A stretch of 64,000 nt of DNA from Tritrichomonas musculus. Its lineage: Eukaryota; Parabasalia; Tritrichomonadida; Tritrichomonadidae. The stretch covers positions 9,672,001 through 9,736,000 of the forward strand of contig JAPFFF010000001.1 in NCBI GenBank assembly GCA_039105265.1. Direction: 5' to 3'. Made by a program: the position numbers and the translations under genes. Under the pieces are notes generated by a model. That model was not told the origin of the DNA. It searched no databases and saw nothing but the letters and a program-made list of their open reading frames with translations. Shown here one piece after another: positions 29,313 to 39,202 of this stretch; within the stretch, counting starts at the first letter, position 1, and each line of letters starts with the position of its first letter.

Positions 29313-29828
29313 TCATGGTCGAGTATTGTTCATAACGATATCAAAACTTCTCTTTTCTTTTTGTTTTCGTATTTCATTTTCTGTTGGTGGAATTGCTGTA
29401 TGTGATAACCACGAACTATAATAAGTAAAAGTTCCTGCATCTGTGATTTCATTTCTGATTTCTACATATTTCATTCCACATTTCCACATCCATTTTTCAC
29501 TCTTATCTACTCTAATAAATAATCTTCCACATTTAAACAACATTTCTAGCTCATAATTTGTTATGATTTCGTGTGTGCCAGATTCAGAAGCTAGAGAGAT
29601 ACAAGTTACATAAACATTACAACTATCACGGCCAGGTTTTGCAAAATTATCTGACATAGTCTGGTACTTATCTATGAAAACATATGTGGAATGTCCCTTT
29701 TCGAAATAACGAGCAGGGAAGTTCTGCTTTAGAACATTCATGATTGCAGTTGCTGTTAAACATCTATAACCATAATAAATTTTGTACTTTTCGATGTTCT
29801 TTGGTGTAATTATTGTTTTCTCTGCCAT
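29313..29828 (-). CDS. Uncharacterised P2 protein
   Basis: 171 residues from the ATG at 29828. Mixed alpha/beta with aromatic-rich strands (YVFIDKYQTM, CNVYVTCISLA, WMWKCGMKYVEI) and a charged C-terminal tail. No recognised family. It lies between the left TIR and MCP, on the MCP strand, so it may be cotranscribed or a late gene. Confidence 0.5.
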   Translation of the reverse strand: MAEKTIITPKNIEKYKIYYGYRCLTATAIMNVLKQNFPARYFEKGHSTYVFIDKYQTMSDNFAKPGRDSCNVYVTCISLASESGTHEIITNYELEMLFKCGRLFIRVDKSEKWMWKCGMKYVEIRNEITDAGTFTYYSSWLSHTAIPPTENEIRKQKEKRSFDIVMNNTRP

Positions 29829-29911
29829 CTTTTTTGTGTATGTGATAAAATTCAAAAAAGTTCAAACAAAAATAAAAATCCTCAAAATCACAATTCAAGA
29901 GCGCCCATAAT

Positions 29912-31840
29912 TTACTCATATCCAGCAGGGACACCTACAGCATAATACTCTACACCATTTGTGCTCCAGGTCCAGTATGTATCGCTGCAAATCCAAGCTT
30001 CTGGTGCAGGTGGGTGTTGGTCTGGGTATTCTGGGTCTGGTATAAAGTAAGTGTCGTTCTCTCCTTGGTACATAGGTTGTCCTCTAAATGTGACTGTAAT
30101 AGATGCTGTACCAGTGTCGATACCGTCAAAGACATAGCCAGCATTACTTCTCTCCATTTGGAAGTTGATACCGAAAGAAGTACCATCACTTCTACAATTT
30201 GTGTATCTTTTCCCTGTAGCAGGATCATTAAGTGGCTGCGTGAAAGAATCCTCAAATTCCTGTGTTGCTTCTAAAGTTCCATCAAGTTCATTTGCTATAA
30301 GTTGATGTTGATAGAACCTTGCTGCACAAGTATCACTGAATTCAGTATCTGGGTATGTTCTTTTGTTAACTACAAGTTGAACATTTCTGTACATAATATT
30401 ATCAAAGCAGGTGATATCTGCCGGCGATTTTGGAAACATCATCGTAATATTAGTAGCGTTACGAAGAGGTACAGACTTAGAGATTTCAAGTCCGTTTACC
30501 TTTGCACTTCCCTCAAAGATTTCTCGTGTTAATTCTTGTGCAGGTACTAGCAATGGTGTTTGTAATTCTCGAACTAAACCTTGGTATGTTTCTTGTTTTA
30601 GTCCAAATCCTGCCAAGTTGCTGCGTCCCAATTGTATTGTGCCACTAAGGACATCTAGAGTTACTTTACCTACGCTGAGGTTGATATTGTTGTCGCTATC
30701 TTTAACATCAGTAATTAAAGCTCCTTCTATTTTTTCACTTATGATTTTTACATCATCTCCAGCACTGAGAACATAATCAGGATTGGCAGCAGCTATCATA
30801 GTCGCAAAAGTAGCTTTATTTATGTCCTCCTTTTTGACTCCATATTTAGTGTAGTCAGCTTCTGTATAATGAAAGTCTATCGTCAAAGGTTCTGCTTCAT
30901 CATTATGTGTGTCTGCCCTACTTGCTGGTTCTGTATCTGTGTAAGCTTTTCTTGCGTGTAATCTTTGGTATTGTATGTGGAGAGTTTGTGTAGAGGCTGG
31001 CTTTTCTGAATAATGAACGACGATATTAGATGGTCTTCCTACTTGTGTGAACTTACGTGAGATAGGTACGACTGCCGGAATTTGTTCTGTAATTTCTTTA
31101 TCCTCCAAGAACTGCAATGTTTCTTTTACAATATTTGGATTTATTTGACACCAGACCATAGCGCGGAGGCTAGTTTTGACTTCCTCTTCTATTTCACCAC
31201 AGATAGCATTTGGGTAGAGTTGCCATGCTTGAAGTACAAGTTGATCTGTAAATGGAATTGTAAGCTCAATAGTGAAAGTATGTGGCTGTCCATCAGCTAT
31301 GTCTACCAAGTCAATGTAAGTTCCACAGACAGATGGTGAGTATTGTGCAACGTTTTCCCAGATACTATGACTGAATTTACTAGAAGCTTTTGCATCTCTA
31401 GGTTTGATACTGTTATACGCGAAAGACTCTCGTTGGAGATCATCTTGTCTGTAGGCTGTGAGGAGAGTACCATTTATCCAGAATCTACAGTCCTCATAGA
31501 ATTCTACAGCATTTTTGAAACCAACAAAGATTTTCATAAGTCTGTTTTTATCTGCGGAAACATCTATAGGGTCTGATAATTTTATTCTGAAGTCGAGGAG
31601 TATAGTAGAAAACGACTTTTCTATTTGTGTTATTGTATGTCCTGAGTGTGTGAGTTTTATTCGTGTTTTAGTTCCAACAGGGAGAGGAGCATCTTTGTCT
31701 TTAAATTCTTCCATAATAAATGAAAAACTATTATCGCCGCCGTTTTTTTGTATTAAATTGCGCATCTTATTTTGGAAAAACCCGAGTACGTCTCCTTCAT
31801 CATTTCCTAAATTCTTTACTTGAGCGTTGTGGAATGTCAT
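29912..31840 (-). CDS. MCP: Major capsid protein, double jelly roll (P2)
   Basis: 642 residues from the ATG at 31840. The N-terminal third carries FVGFKNAVEFYEDCRFWING and HSIWENV, which align with the P1 capsid protein at the same relative place. The rest is beta-rich with no membrane segment, as expected for two stacked jelly rolls. It is longer than its P1 counterpart by about 80 residues, mostly in loops of the central region. It is divergent from the small gene at 31884 with a 43-bp spacer, so both starts share one regulatory region. Confidence 0.88.
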   Translation of the reverse strand: MTFHNAQVKNLGNDEGDVLGFFQNKMRNLIQKNGGDNSFSFIMEEFKDKDAPLPVGTKTRIKLTHSGHTITQIEKSFSTILLDFRIKLSDPIDVSADKNRLMKIFVGFKNAVEFYEDCRFWINGTLLTAYRQDDLQRESFAYNSIKPRDAKASSKFSHSIWENVAQYSPSVCGTYIDLVDIADGQPHTFTIELTIPFTDQLVLQAWQLYPNAICGEIEEEVKTSLRAMVWCQINPNIVKETLQFLEDKEITEQIPAVVPISRKFTQVGRPSNIVVHYSEKPASTQTLHIQYQRLHARKAYTDTEPASRADTHNDEAEPLTIDFHYTEADYTKYGVKKEDINKATFATMIAAANPDYVLSAGDDVKIISEKIEGALITDVKDSDNNINLSVGKVTLDVLSGTIQLGRSNLAGFGLKQETYQGLVRELQTPLLVPAQELTREIFEGSAKVNGLEISKSVPLRNATNITMMFPKSPADITCFDNIMYRNVQLVVNKRTYPDTEFSDTCAARFYQHQLIANELDGTLEATQEFEDSFTQPLNDPATGKRYTNCRSDGTSFGINFQMERSNAGYVFDGIDTGTASITVTFRGQPMYQGENDTYFIPDPEYPDQHPPAPEAWICSDTYWTWSTNGVEYYAVGVPAGYE

Positions 31841-31883
31841 TTGTGTTTTCAAAAAAATTATCTTTTTCTACGAATTCAAAATC

Positions 31884-32195
31884 ATGGCTTTCGGAAGTTT
31901 CTTCAAAAAAATAGCAAAAGGCGTGAAAAATGTCGTAAGTAAAGCAGCACCTATAGTATCTAAAGTAGCAAAAGCAGTAGCTCCAGTCTTTGGTGGTACA
32001 GTAGGAAATGTTCTCAATACTGTTGGTAATTTTGCAGATAAGGCAGATGCTTGGGCAAATGGTGACAAAAATAATAACAATAATGATAGCCCTCCACAAT
32101 TACAACCACAATATAGCAATCCACAATTAGGACTCATGCACAATATGGGAAGACGCAGAAATCCAGGCAGATTTGATGTTCCTATGCTGAAGTAA
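31884..32195 (+). CDS. Small amphipathic P2 virion protein candidate (pVI-like by character)
   Basis: 103 residues from the ATG at 31884. The start FGSFFKKIAKGVKNVVSKAA continues as a long cationic amphipathic helix with Ala/Val faces, followed by an Asn/Gln/Pro-rich tail ending in a basic stretch. Such helices are typical of membrane-lytic capsid proteins and of antimicrobial-type peptides. It is comparable in kind to the P1 gene at 5737-6192. Function is inferred from amphipathicity and its position next to MCP. Confidence 0.55.
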   Translation: MAFGSFFKKIAKGVKNVVSKAAPIVSKVAKAVAPVFGGTVGNVLNTVGNFADKADAWANGDKNNNNNDSPPQLQPQYSNPQLGLMHNMGRRRNPGRFDVPMLK

Positions 32196-32375
32196 GGTAG
32201 GTTTGAATTTCTGGCATTTATTTTTAGCAGTACAATTTTTTCCTCATTTCTTCATCTAACGGCGGATCTTCAGCAGGGAGTACAGCTTTTATTTCCACAC
32301 ACAATCGTAAAAATTCAACTACGATTAAACACGAAAGAAGAATATTTGTTATTATCATTTTTGTTTGAAATAAAG

Positions 32376-32699
32376 ATGACAGAAATCAAAATACTCCAGC
32401 CTATAACAAATTATATAAAAGAATTTGAATCCCCAGACGAATTTAATTTATTTTACAACAAGCATAAGGAGGAAATAGATAGCACCACAACTCACAAACT
32501 TAATAAGCTCTATCATATACGAGGTTACAGAATTACCAAAATCAAAGATGTTTTAATGCTGAAGAAGCACGAGGAGAAGAAGCACGAGGAGAAAAAGGAG
32601 GAGGAGCCAGAAATGAATGTGCAAGATGAGATACGCCAAATGAAAGAAACTATAAACAGGATCATACAATTCTTAAATCCTCCACAAGATAAATCATAA
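32376..32699 (+). CDS. Uncharacterised small P2 protein with charged repeat
   Basis: 107 residues from the ATG at 32376. An N-terminal folded-looking part is followed by a KKHEEKKHEEKKEEE run and a C-terminal helix (EIRQMKETINRIIQFL). It may be the positional counterpart of the charged P1 gene at 6240-6791, which also ends in a coiled coil, but similarity is weak. It converges with the ATPase gene, with 8 bp between stop codons. Confidence 0.5.
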   Translation: MTEIKILQPITNYIKEFESPDEFNLFYNKHKEEIDSTTTHKLNKLYHIRGYRITKIKDVLMLKKHEEKKHEEKKEEEPEMNVQDEIRQMKETINRIIQFLNPPQDKS

Positions 32700-32707
32700 G
32701 TACAAGT

Positions 32708-33514
32708 TCATTTATTTTTTATTTTTGTTTCTCCTCCTTCTGTCACATGTACTATCATATAAGGACGTTTATTTTTCATTTCTGACATAGTTTTATACAT
32801 ATCATAGAATTCTTCAAAAGTTAAGTTACTCGCGGACTGTGAATATATGAAGTGAAGTTGCTGTTTATTAAAGCACGGGAAGATAAATAATGTTGTGATT
32901 TCGTTCTTGATATGTGGTGCGAGTCCTTTCCATGATTGTATAAGCAAGAAGTAAGATATATTTGTGTGTCTGCAGCGTCGTAGTTGTTGTGAGAAATATG
33001 ATTCTGGTGCCGCGAACAATTTTGAATTTGCTATATCATCAAAGAGTATAAGAGTATGTAGGGTGTTTTTGCTGAAATCATGAACGTGCAATACTTGTAG
33101 CATATCCTCCTTCTGATCATCATCTATTTTTTCCTCTAAATTTTCTCTCTTTATCATATAGTACAGGTTCTTAGCCGATATTAATTCTTGAATAGCGTCC
33201 TTACAATTTTTCTCACTTATTACTATATACGGGATTTGAATAAATGTTTTCAGTGACTGCCAACTTTTATCATTCTCATCTCCGTTCTTCGTAACATATA
33301 TTAACAAATGGTGTGTACTAAGAAGTGATATTTTTATGATTTCCTGTAGTGCTATCACAGTTTTCCCCATAGACTGTTTTCCTACTATAACATTCACAGA
33401 GTTGTAGCGAACATCTATATCACTGTGGATTTCATCTATGCTGCTGCCACTTAAGTTATTTTTGTTTATCTCCAGTGCTTGTGATACTATGTCATGAACT
33501 TTTTCTAGACTCAT
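32708..33514 (-). CDS. ATP: A32-like genome packaging ATPase (P2)
   Basis: 268 residues from the ATG at 33514. Walker A is GKQSMGKT (about 46-53) and Walker B is LILFDDIA (about 153-160). The following QQLRRCRHTNISYFLLIQSW matches the sensor block of Polinton packaging ATPases, where a small gene-specific Cys-His pair is common. It would translocate DNA into capsids. Confidence 0.9.
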   Translation of the reverse strand: MSLEKVHDIVSQALEINKNNLSGSSIDEIHSDIDVRYNSVNVIVGKQSMGKTVIALQEIIKISLLSTHHLLIYVTKNGDENDKSWQSLKTFIQIPYIVISEKNCKDAIQELISAKNLYYMIKRENLEEKIDDDQKEDMLQVLHVHDFSKNTLHTLILFDDIANSKLFAAPESYFSQQLRRCRHTNISYFLLIQSWKGLAPHIKNEITTLFIFPCFNKQQLHFIYSQSASNLTFEEFYDMYKTMSEMKNKRPYMIVHVTEGGETKIKNK

Positions 33515-33622
33515 TTTGCTGTTGGTAAATTGGGAAAGCACAGTAGCGGCAAAAATAAATAACTCTCACTTATGGGCGAAGTCATGAGCCTTATCATTTC
33601 CTCTCATTTATGGTTCCCCTTC

Positions 33623-34945
33623 TTACTGTCTTCTTTGTGGTGGTGGTTGTGCATTTTGATCATATGGAATGTTATTAGCTTGGCAGTATTGTATGATGGC
33701 AGATTTGAGTGTAGTAATGATGTTATTTCTTGTGTTATCTTTGGTTTGTTGATTTCCGTAGTACAAGTCACTTATACTTCCAGTCACCAGATCATCAATT
33801 TCATCTCTATAATCCTTCTTAGCTTTGGCAACAGCGCTAGGATTATTACCATCTATACCATATTTGTTCAATATAGGATTTATAAATAATGTTTGCCATA
33901 AGTGTGCTATAGCTCTTTGAATAATAGGCAATTTAACTTCTGCTGGTAAATTCTGTATTGGAGCATAAGCATACTTAAGTGTGAGTTCTTTATCGAGAAG
34001 GTACTTCCTAAATCTCTGGAATGGTGAAAGTCTCTTAGCTTTACGAACAGAGTAGCCAGTAGTGTTCACACCTTCTGGAAATCCTCTATAGCCTGGAGCA
34101 ACATTACCGATATTTCTAGGATCAGTACCGTCATCATCGATATAGCGTAAGTTATGAAATTGTTCCCGAAGCCACTTATTCTTAGGATTTCCTGCTCTGT
34201 CTTTCCTTAGTGGGAATTGTTGGTAGTAAGCAAGGTCATGTGGGAATTTAGAGACGGTAGTTGTGTAGCCATTTATGTATAAAGGTTGGTTTCTGGAATT
34301 ATATACAACAACATCAGGAATTCCATCATTGTTGATATCAGTTAAGTTTGTAATTTCTGCAGGACCATTGGGGTCTTTTTTGTTGAGAAACCATTTTGCA
34401 TTTGGCTTTGCTTTTGAGTTATGTTTTGATACCATACGATCTGCGCCTGCTGGTGATATTGCTTGTTTTACTCTAGTGATATCACGTTTCATGTTTAGGA
34501 TTAATTTTGCAAGATCGTCCATACCAACTTTAGAAGTGAAACCACCTGGATTAATGCTGCTGACCTTTTCTGTTATACCTTTTATTAACCACTGTCTTGC
34601 ATATGCTCTTTGTTGTTCTGTAGTTCCAAAAAGTTCATCCATGTTTTCAGGTTTGATGTCAGTACCATTGAGCTTATTAAACATTGTAAGTAAGTCTGCA
34701 TCAGTATTTGTATGTCCCATGATTTCTTGAACATTACTATTTCTAGGATCCATGTAATTAGGAAGTCCATAACTCTTGAAATCTCTATCTCTAGGCGTCT
34801 TATTCCACTGTGCTCCTGGTACAAACTGTGATGGTAACTCTGCTCTTTGTACTTGTGCTTGTGGGTGCCATAATTGCTGTGGAATAGTTTCTATCGGCAA
34901 ATTATCTAAAATTTCATCCTCAATATTTACTTCTTGCTGTGCCAT
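33623..34945 (-). CDS. Uncharacterised large P2 protein with calcium-loop-like motif
   Basis: 440 residues. A Gln/Pro-rich N-terminus is followed by a helical region and then DINNDGIPDVVVYNSRNQPL (about 208-227), a D-x-N-x-D-G-x-x-D loop of the kind that binds calcium in FG-GAP and dockerin repeats. Next come LYINGY and a basic, aromatic C-terminal half. I have the impression that proteins with this DxNxDG-VVV-YN signature occur in other Polinton-like viruses as virion components, but cannot verify it. It follows the ATPase on the same strand, 108 bp upstream. Confidence 0.55.
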   Translation of the reverse strand: MAQQEVNIEDEILDNLPIETIPQQLWHPQAQVQRAELPSQFVPGAQWNKTPRDRDFKSYGLPNYMDPRNSNVQEIMGHTNTDADLLTMFNKLNGTDIKPENMDELFGTTEQQRAYARQWLIKGITEKVSSINPGGFTSKVGMDDLAKLILNMKRDITRVKQAISPAGADRMVSKHNSKAKPNAKWFLNKKDPNGPAEITNLTDINNDGIPDVVVYNSRNQPLYINGYTTTVSKFPHDLAYYQQFPLRKDRAGNPKNKWLREQFHNLRYIDDDGTDPRNIGNVAPGYRGFPEGVNTTGYSVRKAKRLSPFQRFRKYLLDKELTLKYAYAPIQNLPAEVKLPIIQRAIAHLWQTLFINPILNKYGIDGNNPSAVAKAKKDYRDEIDDLVTGSISDLYYGNQQTKDNTRNNIITTLKSAIIQYCQANNIPYDQNAQPPPQRRQ

Positions 34946-34974
34946 TTTAAATTTTCAGAAAAAAATAACATATA

Positions 34975-35086
34975 TGATATTCATAAATTACAAAACAGAG
35001 ATGATATTCACAAATTACAAAACATAGATAATATTCACAAATTACAAAACATAGATAATATTCACAAATTACAAAACATAGATTCT
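34975..35086. repeat. 27-bp tandem repeat in a divergent P2 spacer
   Basis: Four units of ATATTCACAAATTACAAAAC plus ATAGATA fill the space between the divergent start codons at 34945 and 35101. Being in the shared upstream region, the array may affect expression of either gene. Confidence 0.9.
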
Positions 35087-35100
35087 TTTTTCATAAAAAA

Positions 35101-35433
35101 ATGGTAAAAACTTACTTCATCACCAAAGACTACAACAATAATTTACCCTCAGAATTTACTAGCAGTCTTAACAAAAGATATATTTCCTTTCAATACTGTC
35201 GTGCAACTTGCAAAGGTTATCTTGATGGCGAAACTGAAATTCACTGTAGTTTTATACAGAGGGACGAATATTGTGATTCTCTAGTATGGTATGCAAATGT
35301 TGTACCTCCTGATGATAATAGAAAATATGAATTTGTAGGTACGAAAAGACAATTTAAAGTATGGTTTACAGACACGAATGGTAACATTATTGAGCCAGAT
35401 AACTTTACACTATTTCTGAAATTAGAATACTGA
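35101..35433 (+). CDS. Uncharacterised small beta-rich P2 protein
   Basis: 110 residues with alternating strands and five Cys. The end (FKVWFTDTNGNII, then FTLFLKLEY) resembles the end of the P1 protein at 16429-17169. It might be a fibre knob or small beta-sandwich. The start is at the end of TTCTTTTTTCATAAAAAA. Confidence 0.5.
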   Translation: MVKTYFITKDYNNNLPSEFTSSLNKRYISFQYCRATCKGYLDGETEIHCSFIQRDEYCDSLVWYANVVPPDDNRKYEFVGTKRQFKVWFTDTNGNIIEPDNFTLFLKLEY

Positions 35434-35484
35434 ACAAAGAATGAGAGCGAAACAATAGTGATAATCAGAAATGATACTCTCAAT

Positions 35485-35808
35485 AGCGATAATCAGAAAC
35501 GGTACCCACAATTCTGAAAACACAAATGGTACTCGCAATACTGACAATCATAATTGCTACTCTCAATACTGACTTTCATAAATGGTACTCTCAATACTGA
35601 CATCTATTTTTGCTATTCTCAATACTGACTTTCATAAATGGTACTCTCAATACTGACATCTATTTTTGCTACTCTCAATTCGGAAAATACACATGCTACT
35701 CTCAATACTGGCTTTCATAATTGTTACTCTACTTATCAAATCTCTGTTCTGCTACTCTACTTATTAAATCTCTGTTCTGCTACTCTACTTATCAAATCTC
35801 TGTTTTAA
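35485..35808 (+). repeat. 28-bp tandem repeats upstream of the P2 fibre gene
   Basis: About nine loosely conserved units of GGTACTCTCAATACTGACTT plus TCATAAAT alternate with a variant ending CATCTATTTTTG, followed by three units of TGCTACTCTACTTATCAAAT plus CTCTGTT. There is no ORF across the block. Between it and the fibre gene (35809-36181) the DNA is AT-rich with further ATATCATTTATGAAAG-type partial repeats. Confidence 0.9.
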
Positions 35809-36181
35809 TATTCTTGACAAAACTTCCGAGTTAGTAGTGTAAATATCGAAAATCAGTATGTAGTAGGAGTATTAAATGAGGTCATTTGATAGTGAGAGTA
35901 GTTTCTCGGAAGTCTGGAATAGAATATCACATGTAGGTTTCAATATTGTTGGTATCGTTGATGATTGTCATTATAGGGAATTATTTTTATGATTTCATTT
36001 TTGTTACTACCATTTATGAAAATCAGTAGTGTAGATATCATTCATGAAAGTCAATAATTATAGTAACAGTATTAGATTTTAGTAGTGTAGATATCATTTA
36101 TGAAAGTTGCTATTATTGGTATCATTTTTGACTGTCACTACTCTGAGTATCGTTATTGTTGGACTTTTCTTTTTATATCAA

Positions 36182-37657
36182 ATGACAGGAATACTAACAA
36201 AGAAAAATGTTGAGGATGGCGCTTTTGTAAATAGCAATTCTGGTAATGACAATAATGACTATGAATCTATATATGTTAAAGATGATATTATTGTTGATGG
36301 AGATATGATTCTTGGAGGAATTTCTATAAAATCACAGCTTGTAAATCATGAAGAGAGAATCGCAGCTGTTGAAAATAAAGATATGACCATATATGCCAAG
36401 AAAGATGAAATTCCTGACCTTACTCCATATGTGAAGAAAGATGAAATTGCTACGGTAGATTTGAGTCCGTATTATACCTCTGCACAAGTAGAAGAGAAAT
36501 TTGTAGACGAAGATGAACTAGCATATGAGTTTAATAAGTATGAGACTAAAGAAGTTGCAGAAGAGAAGTATGCTCTCAAAACTGATATCCCTACTGTGGA
36601 TCTCGAACCATACGCACTCAAAACTGATATCCCTACTGTTGATCTCGAACCTTACGCACTCAAAACTGATATTCCTACTTATGATCTTACTCCATATGCT
36701 ACTAAAACTAATAATATCCCATATGAAGTTGACAGAAAGGATGGGGGAAATTCTTTTGTATTTAATTTAGCTAAGAAACCTACGAATTTTGGTGTAAAAA
36801 TAGTACTGAGGTGGACAAATTCTGCGAACGAGCCAGATTGGGTGGGTATCACAGCAGATGTTATAAATGGTACTCTTCAAAATATAGAAGTCCAAAATGC
36901 TACTAGCGGTACCAAGAAAAGGTTTACATTCCCGGGGCAACAAGGATATACTCAAATTAGGTTAGACACCAGCATTTATTATTGGAAAGATGGTAAAGTC
37001 AGATTTTTGAACGTTAATTCCAATTTTTCTGATGAGACTCTACTAAATCATGATCCAAACGAAACATACTTTACAGAATATGTGACTTATGGTGGTGATC
37101 TAGAACCATATGCTCTCAAAACTGATATTCCTACTGTTGATCTAGAACCATATGCTCTCAAAACTGAATTACCAGATCTTTCTACATATGCCCAGATTAC
37201 ATCTATTCCAACTGTGGTAAATTCACAGCAGTATGATGAAAGTTCTACCACAAATGATGTTGCTGTGCCTACTGTAAAATTAGTAGAAGAACTAACAAAA
37301 TATAATTTGTTTAAGTATGATGCAGAAAAGAATGAAATTGTGATGGCAAACACAGATAATAATAAATGTGTATCTCTAGAATCACATTATGGAAATCCAG
37401 CTTTGAAGATTATAAATTATGATTCTTCTTATAATGAAGCTAGTTTTGGAGCTACACCCTGTGGTTTTTTAATAAGTGATATAAATGATAATATTATTCT
37501 TCATTATGATAAAGATGACAAACAAACTTTATTAGCAAATCCCTGTAATCTTGAGGATCAGAAACCTCTACTTACAGAAGTCACAGCAGATGAAAGATAT
37601 GTGAAAACTACGGGGAATTCTACAATAAATGGTAGCTCTAAAATTAAATATTACTGA
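36182..37657 (+). CDS. P2 fibre protein with phage-tail-like repeats
   Basis: 491 residues from the ATG at 36182. Residues about 60-185 and again about 300-345 consist of a ~14-residue repeat, YALKTDIPTVDLEP, with variants (YAKKDEIPDLTP, YVKKDEIATVDL). Such repeats build trimeric beta-helical or coiled shafts in phage and adenovirus-like fibres. Between and after the shafts lie beta-rich domains that could be heads. It would bind the host surface. The P3 relic has a short relative with a YTKEEADNKY start. The large tandem-repeat block upstream may regulate it. Confidence 0.75.
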   Translation: MTGILTKKNVEDGAFVNSNSGNDNNDYESIYVKDDIIVDGDMILGGISIKSQLVNHEERIAAVENKDMTIYAKKDEIPDLTPYVKKDEIATVDLSPYYTSAQVEEKFVDEDELAYEFNKYETKEVAEEKYALKTDIPTVDLEPYALKTDIPTVDLEPYALKTDIPTYDLTPYATKTNNIPYEVDRKDGGNSFVFNLAKKPTNFGVKIVLRWTNSANEPDWVGITADVINGTLQNIEVQNATSGTKKRFTFPGQQGYTQIRLDTSIYYWKDGKVRFLNVNSNFSDETLLNHDPNETYFTEYVTYGGDLEPYALKTDIPTVDLEPYALKTELPDLSTYAQITSIPTVVNSQQYDESSTTNDVAVPTVKLVEELTKYNLFKYDAEKNEIVMANTDNNKCVSLESHYGNPALKIINYDSSYNEASFGATPCGFLISDINDNIILHYDKDDKQTLLANPCNLEDQKPLLTEVTADERYVKTTGNSTINGSSKIKYY

Positions 37658-37841
37658 AGGGGAAAGTAGTATCACTAGATATAATAAGTAAATATAATTA
37701 TGCAATTAATGTTCATTGGAAATGAACTTGCAGAAGCTAAAAGATATCTATTTAGTTTAGAAAGCCAGAAGGATATGGCTGTCTAGGATTTGTAATGGAA
37801 CCTACAAGAAGTATCGTGGATGAACTGAATTATATTTATTT

Positions 37842-38321
37842 ATGCCAACAAGAATTTTTGGCAACCTTAATGTTACAGGAACAGTAACATCAGCAAACAG
37901 CACTACCATTACACATCTCGCACCTATAGAAGCTGGAGAGGAAATATCTGACTTCAAAGTTGGAAAACCTGTGTTTATGTCAGGACATGTGTATAAAAGA
38001 GAAAATGGTGTTTGGATTTCATCATCAGCGACAGACAGTACAGATTGCATATGTTCTGTAATTATAGATGGAACATGGAAAGAATTTGTGGGTGTTGTTA
38101 CTAAGGTGGATGAAGAAAACGGTAACATAACTTTTGCTACACATGGAGACTACCTTTTCTATGTTGACGATGCTAACATTTATGCTGTAGGAGATGTGCT
38201 TTTATATGATGGCAGAATCTTAGATGAGGATTATGCTATGACTTTAAAGATTCAGCAAAGTATAGTTGGAAAAGTAAGTGCAAAAATAAATGAACATACA
38301 CTAGCATTGTTTAAATTGTGA
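37842..38321 (+). CDS. Uncharacterised beta-rich P2 protein, possible fibre-associated or decoration protein
   Basis: 159 residues. The N-terminus NLNVTGTVTSANSTTITHL has the short-strand pattern of fibre shafts, and the rest is a compact beta fold with many Gly/Val turns (GKPVFMSGHVYKR, GVVTKVDEENGNITFATHGD). It resembles in style the decoration domains of phages. It follows the fibre gene on the same strand by 184 bp, consistent with a joint role. Confidence 0.55.
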   Translation: MPTRIFGNLNVTGTVTSANSTTITHLAPIEAGEEISDFKVGKPVFMSGHVYKRENGVWISSSATDSTDCICSVIIDGTWKEFVGVVTKVDEENGNITFATHGDYLFYVDDANIYAVGDVLLYDGRILDEDYAMTLKIQQSIVGKVSAKINEHTLALFKL

Positions 38322-38371
38322 GGGTCATTCATGTTCATCATTATTATTTTTCATTTATTATTTTTCATTAC

Positions 38372-38923
38372 TTACACTACAATTTTCAAACTTACACCAT
38401 ATCTTATAAATTGTGTATAGATTTCGTTATAACCATACTTTAGATCTTCGGCTTTGTTATTTTTGTATACCAGAATTTTGTCTATCTTGATGAACTTACT
38501 ATTGGAGGGAGAACAGCCACACCCAACATCACTTTCATCTAATACTAACTCTATTTTGTCGGCGTCTGTTAAAAGTTTAATCATGTTCATCAGCAATTTA
38601 CTATCACAAACTACATAACTATTGATTTTCAGAGGATTTGTTTCATACATGGCAACCAGCATTTCTAAAAATTTGTTTTTCTTCTCAAGTGTATCTAACT
38701 CAGTGCCCAAATCTGCTATACCTCTGCTTGTTGCTTGTACTGATGGAAATGCTGATGCTGTCGTCTGTGAAGTAAAATTTACAGGAGAAACTTGAGGATA
38801 TGTAACTTGTGGAGTACTTTTGTTGGGAGTTATTTTTATGTTAACATTTGTACTCTGCTCTTGTTTTACACTAGCGTCATTCTCACTTGATAAAATTCTT
38901 GCTTGGCGAAGAGTGTTGGACAT
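38372..38923 (-). CDS. Conserved Polinton protein of unknown function, DVGC family (P2)
   Basis: 183 residues. The Thr/Pro/Gln-rich N-terminal third is low-complexity. The C-terminal two thirds are helical and end in DESDVGCGCSPSNSKFIKID and a YGYNEIY stretch, as in the P1 gene at 9450-9974. The shared motif order and length make them homologues. The function is unknown; two adjacent cysteines in DVGC-C could bind a metal or form a disulphide. Confidence 0.6.
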   Translation of the reverse strand: MSNTLRQARILSSENDASVKQEQSTNVNIKITPNKSTPQVTYPQVSPVNFTSQTTASAFPSVQATSRGIADLGTELDTLEKKNKFLEMLVAMYETNPLKINSYVVCDSKLLMNMIKLLTDADKIELVLDESDVGCGCSPSNSKFIKIDKILVYKNNKAEDLKYGYNEIYTQFIRYGVSLKIVV

Positions 38924-38951
38924 TTAATAATCAACAAGAAACAAAAAATGC

Positions 38952-39182
38952 TCATGAATAATAATTTGAAATAGCTCTGTTTAATAATCTTCTAACTTTC
39001 ATATCTCTGTCATATTTGGCTTGTAATTTCTGTCTTTTCATTATTCCTTTCTCATCTTCGGGCATAGGTGTGTTTAGAACTCGCCTGTAATATTGAAGTC
39101 TACTGTTGATCTGCTTTAAGGTTTGAGTTGCAAAAGTACTTCTCTGATGTGGTCTTCTAAGCGGGGGTAAGGATGTTGTCAT
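38952..39182 (-). CDS. Small basic P2 protein
   Basis: 76 residues from the ATG at 39182. It is Arg/Lys-rich (PPLRRPHQRSTF, YRRVLNTPMP, MKVRRLLNRAI) and contains FATQTLKQ, an LC8-like TQT motif. It could condense DNA in the virion or bind nucleic acid, which is inferred only from charge. It is divergent from the integrase gene with 20 bp between starts. Confidence 0.5.
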   Translation of the reverse strand: MTTSLPPLRRPHQRSTFATQTLKQINSRLQYYRRVLNTPMPEDEKGIMKRQKLQAKYDRDMKVRRLLNRAISNYYS

Positions 39183-39202
39183 TTTTAGCTGAAATAAAAA
39201 GT

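Noticed and set aside
33572-33889. Hydrophobic ORF opposite the P2 440-residue gene
   Set aside because: It overlaps a well-formed gene on the other strand and looks like its shadow.
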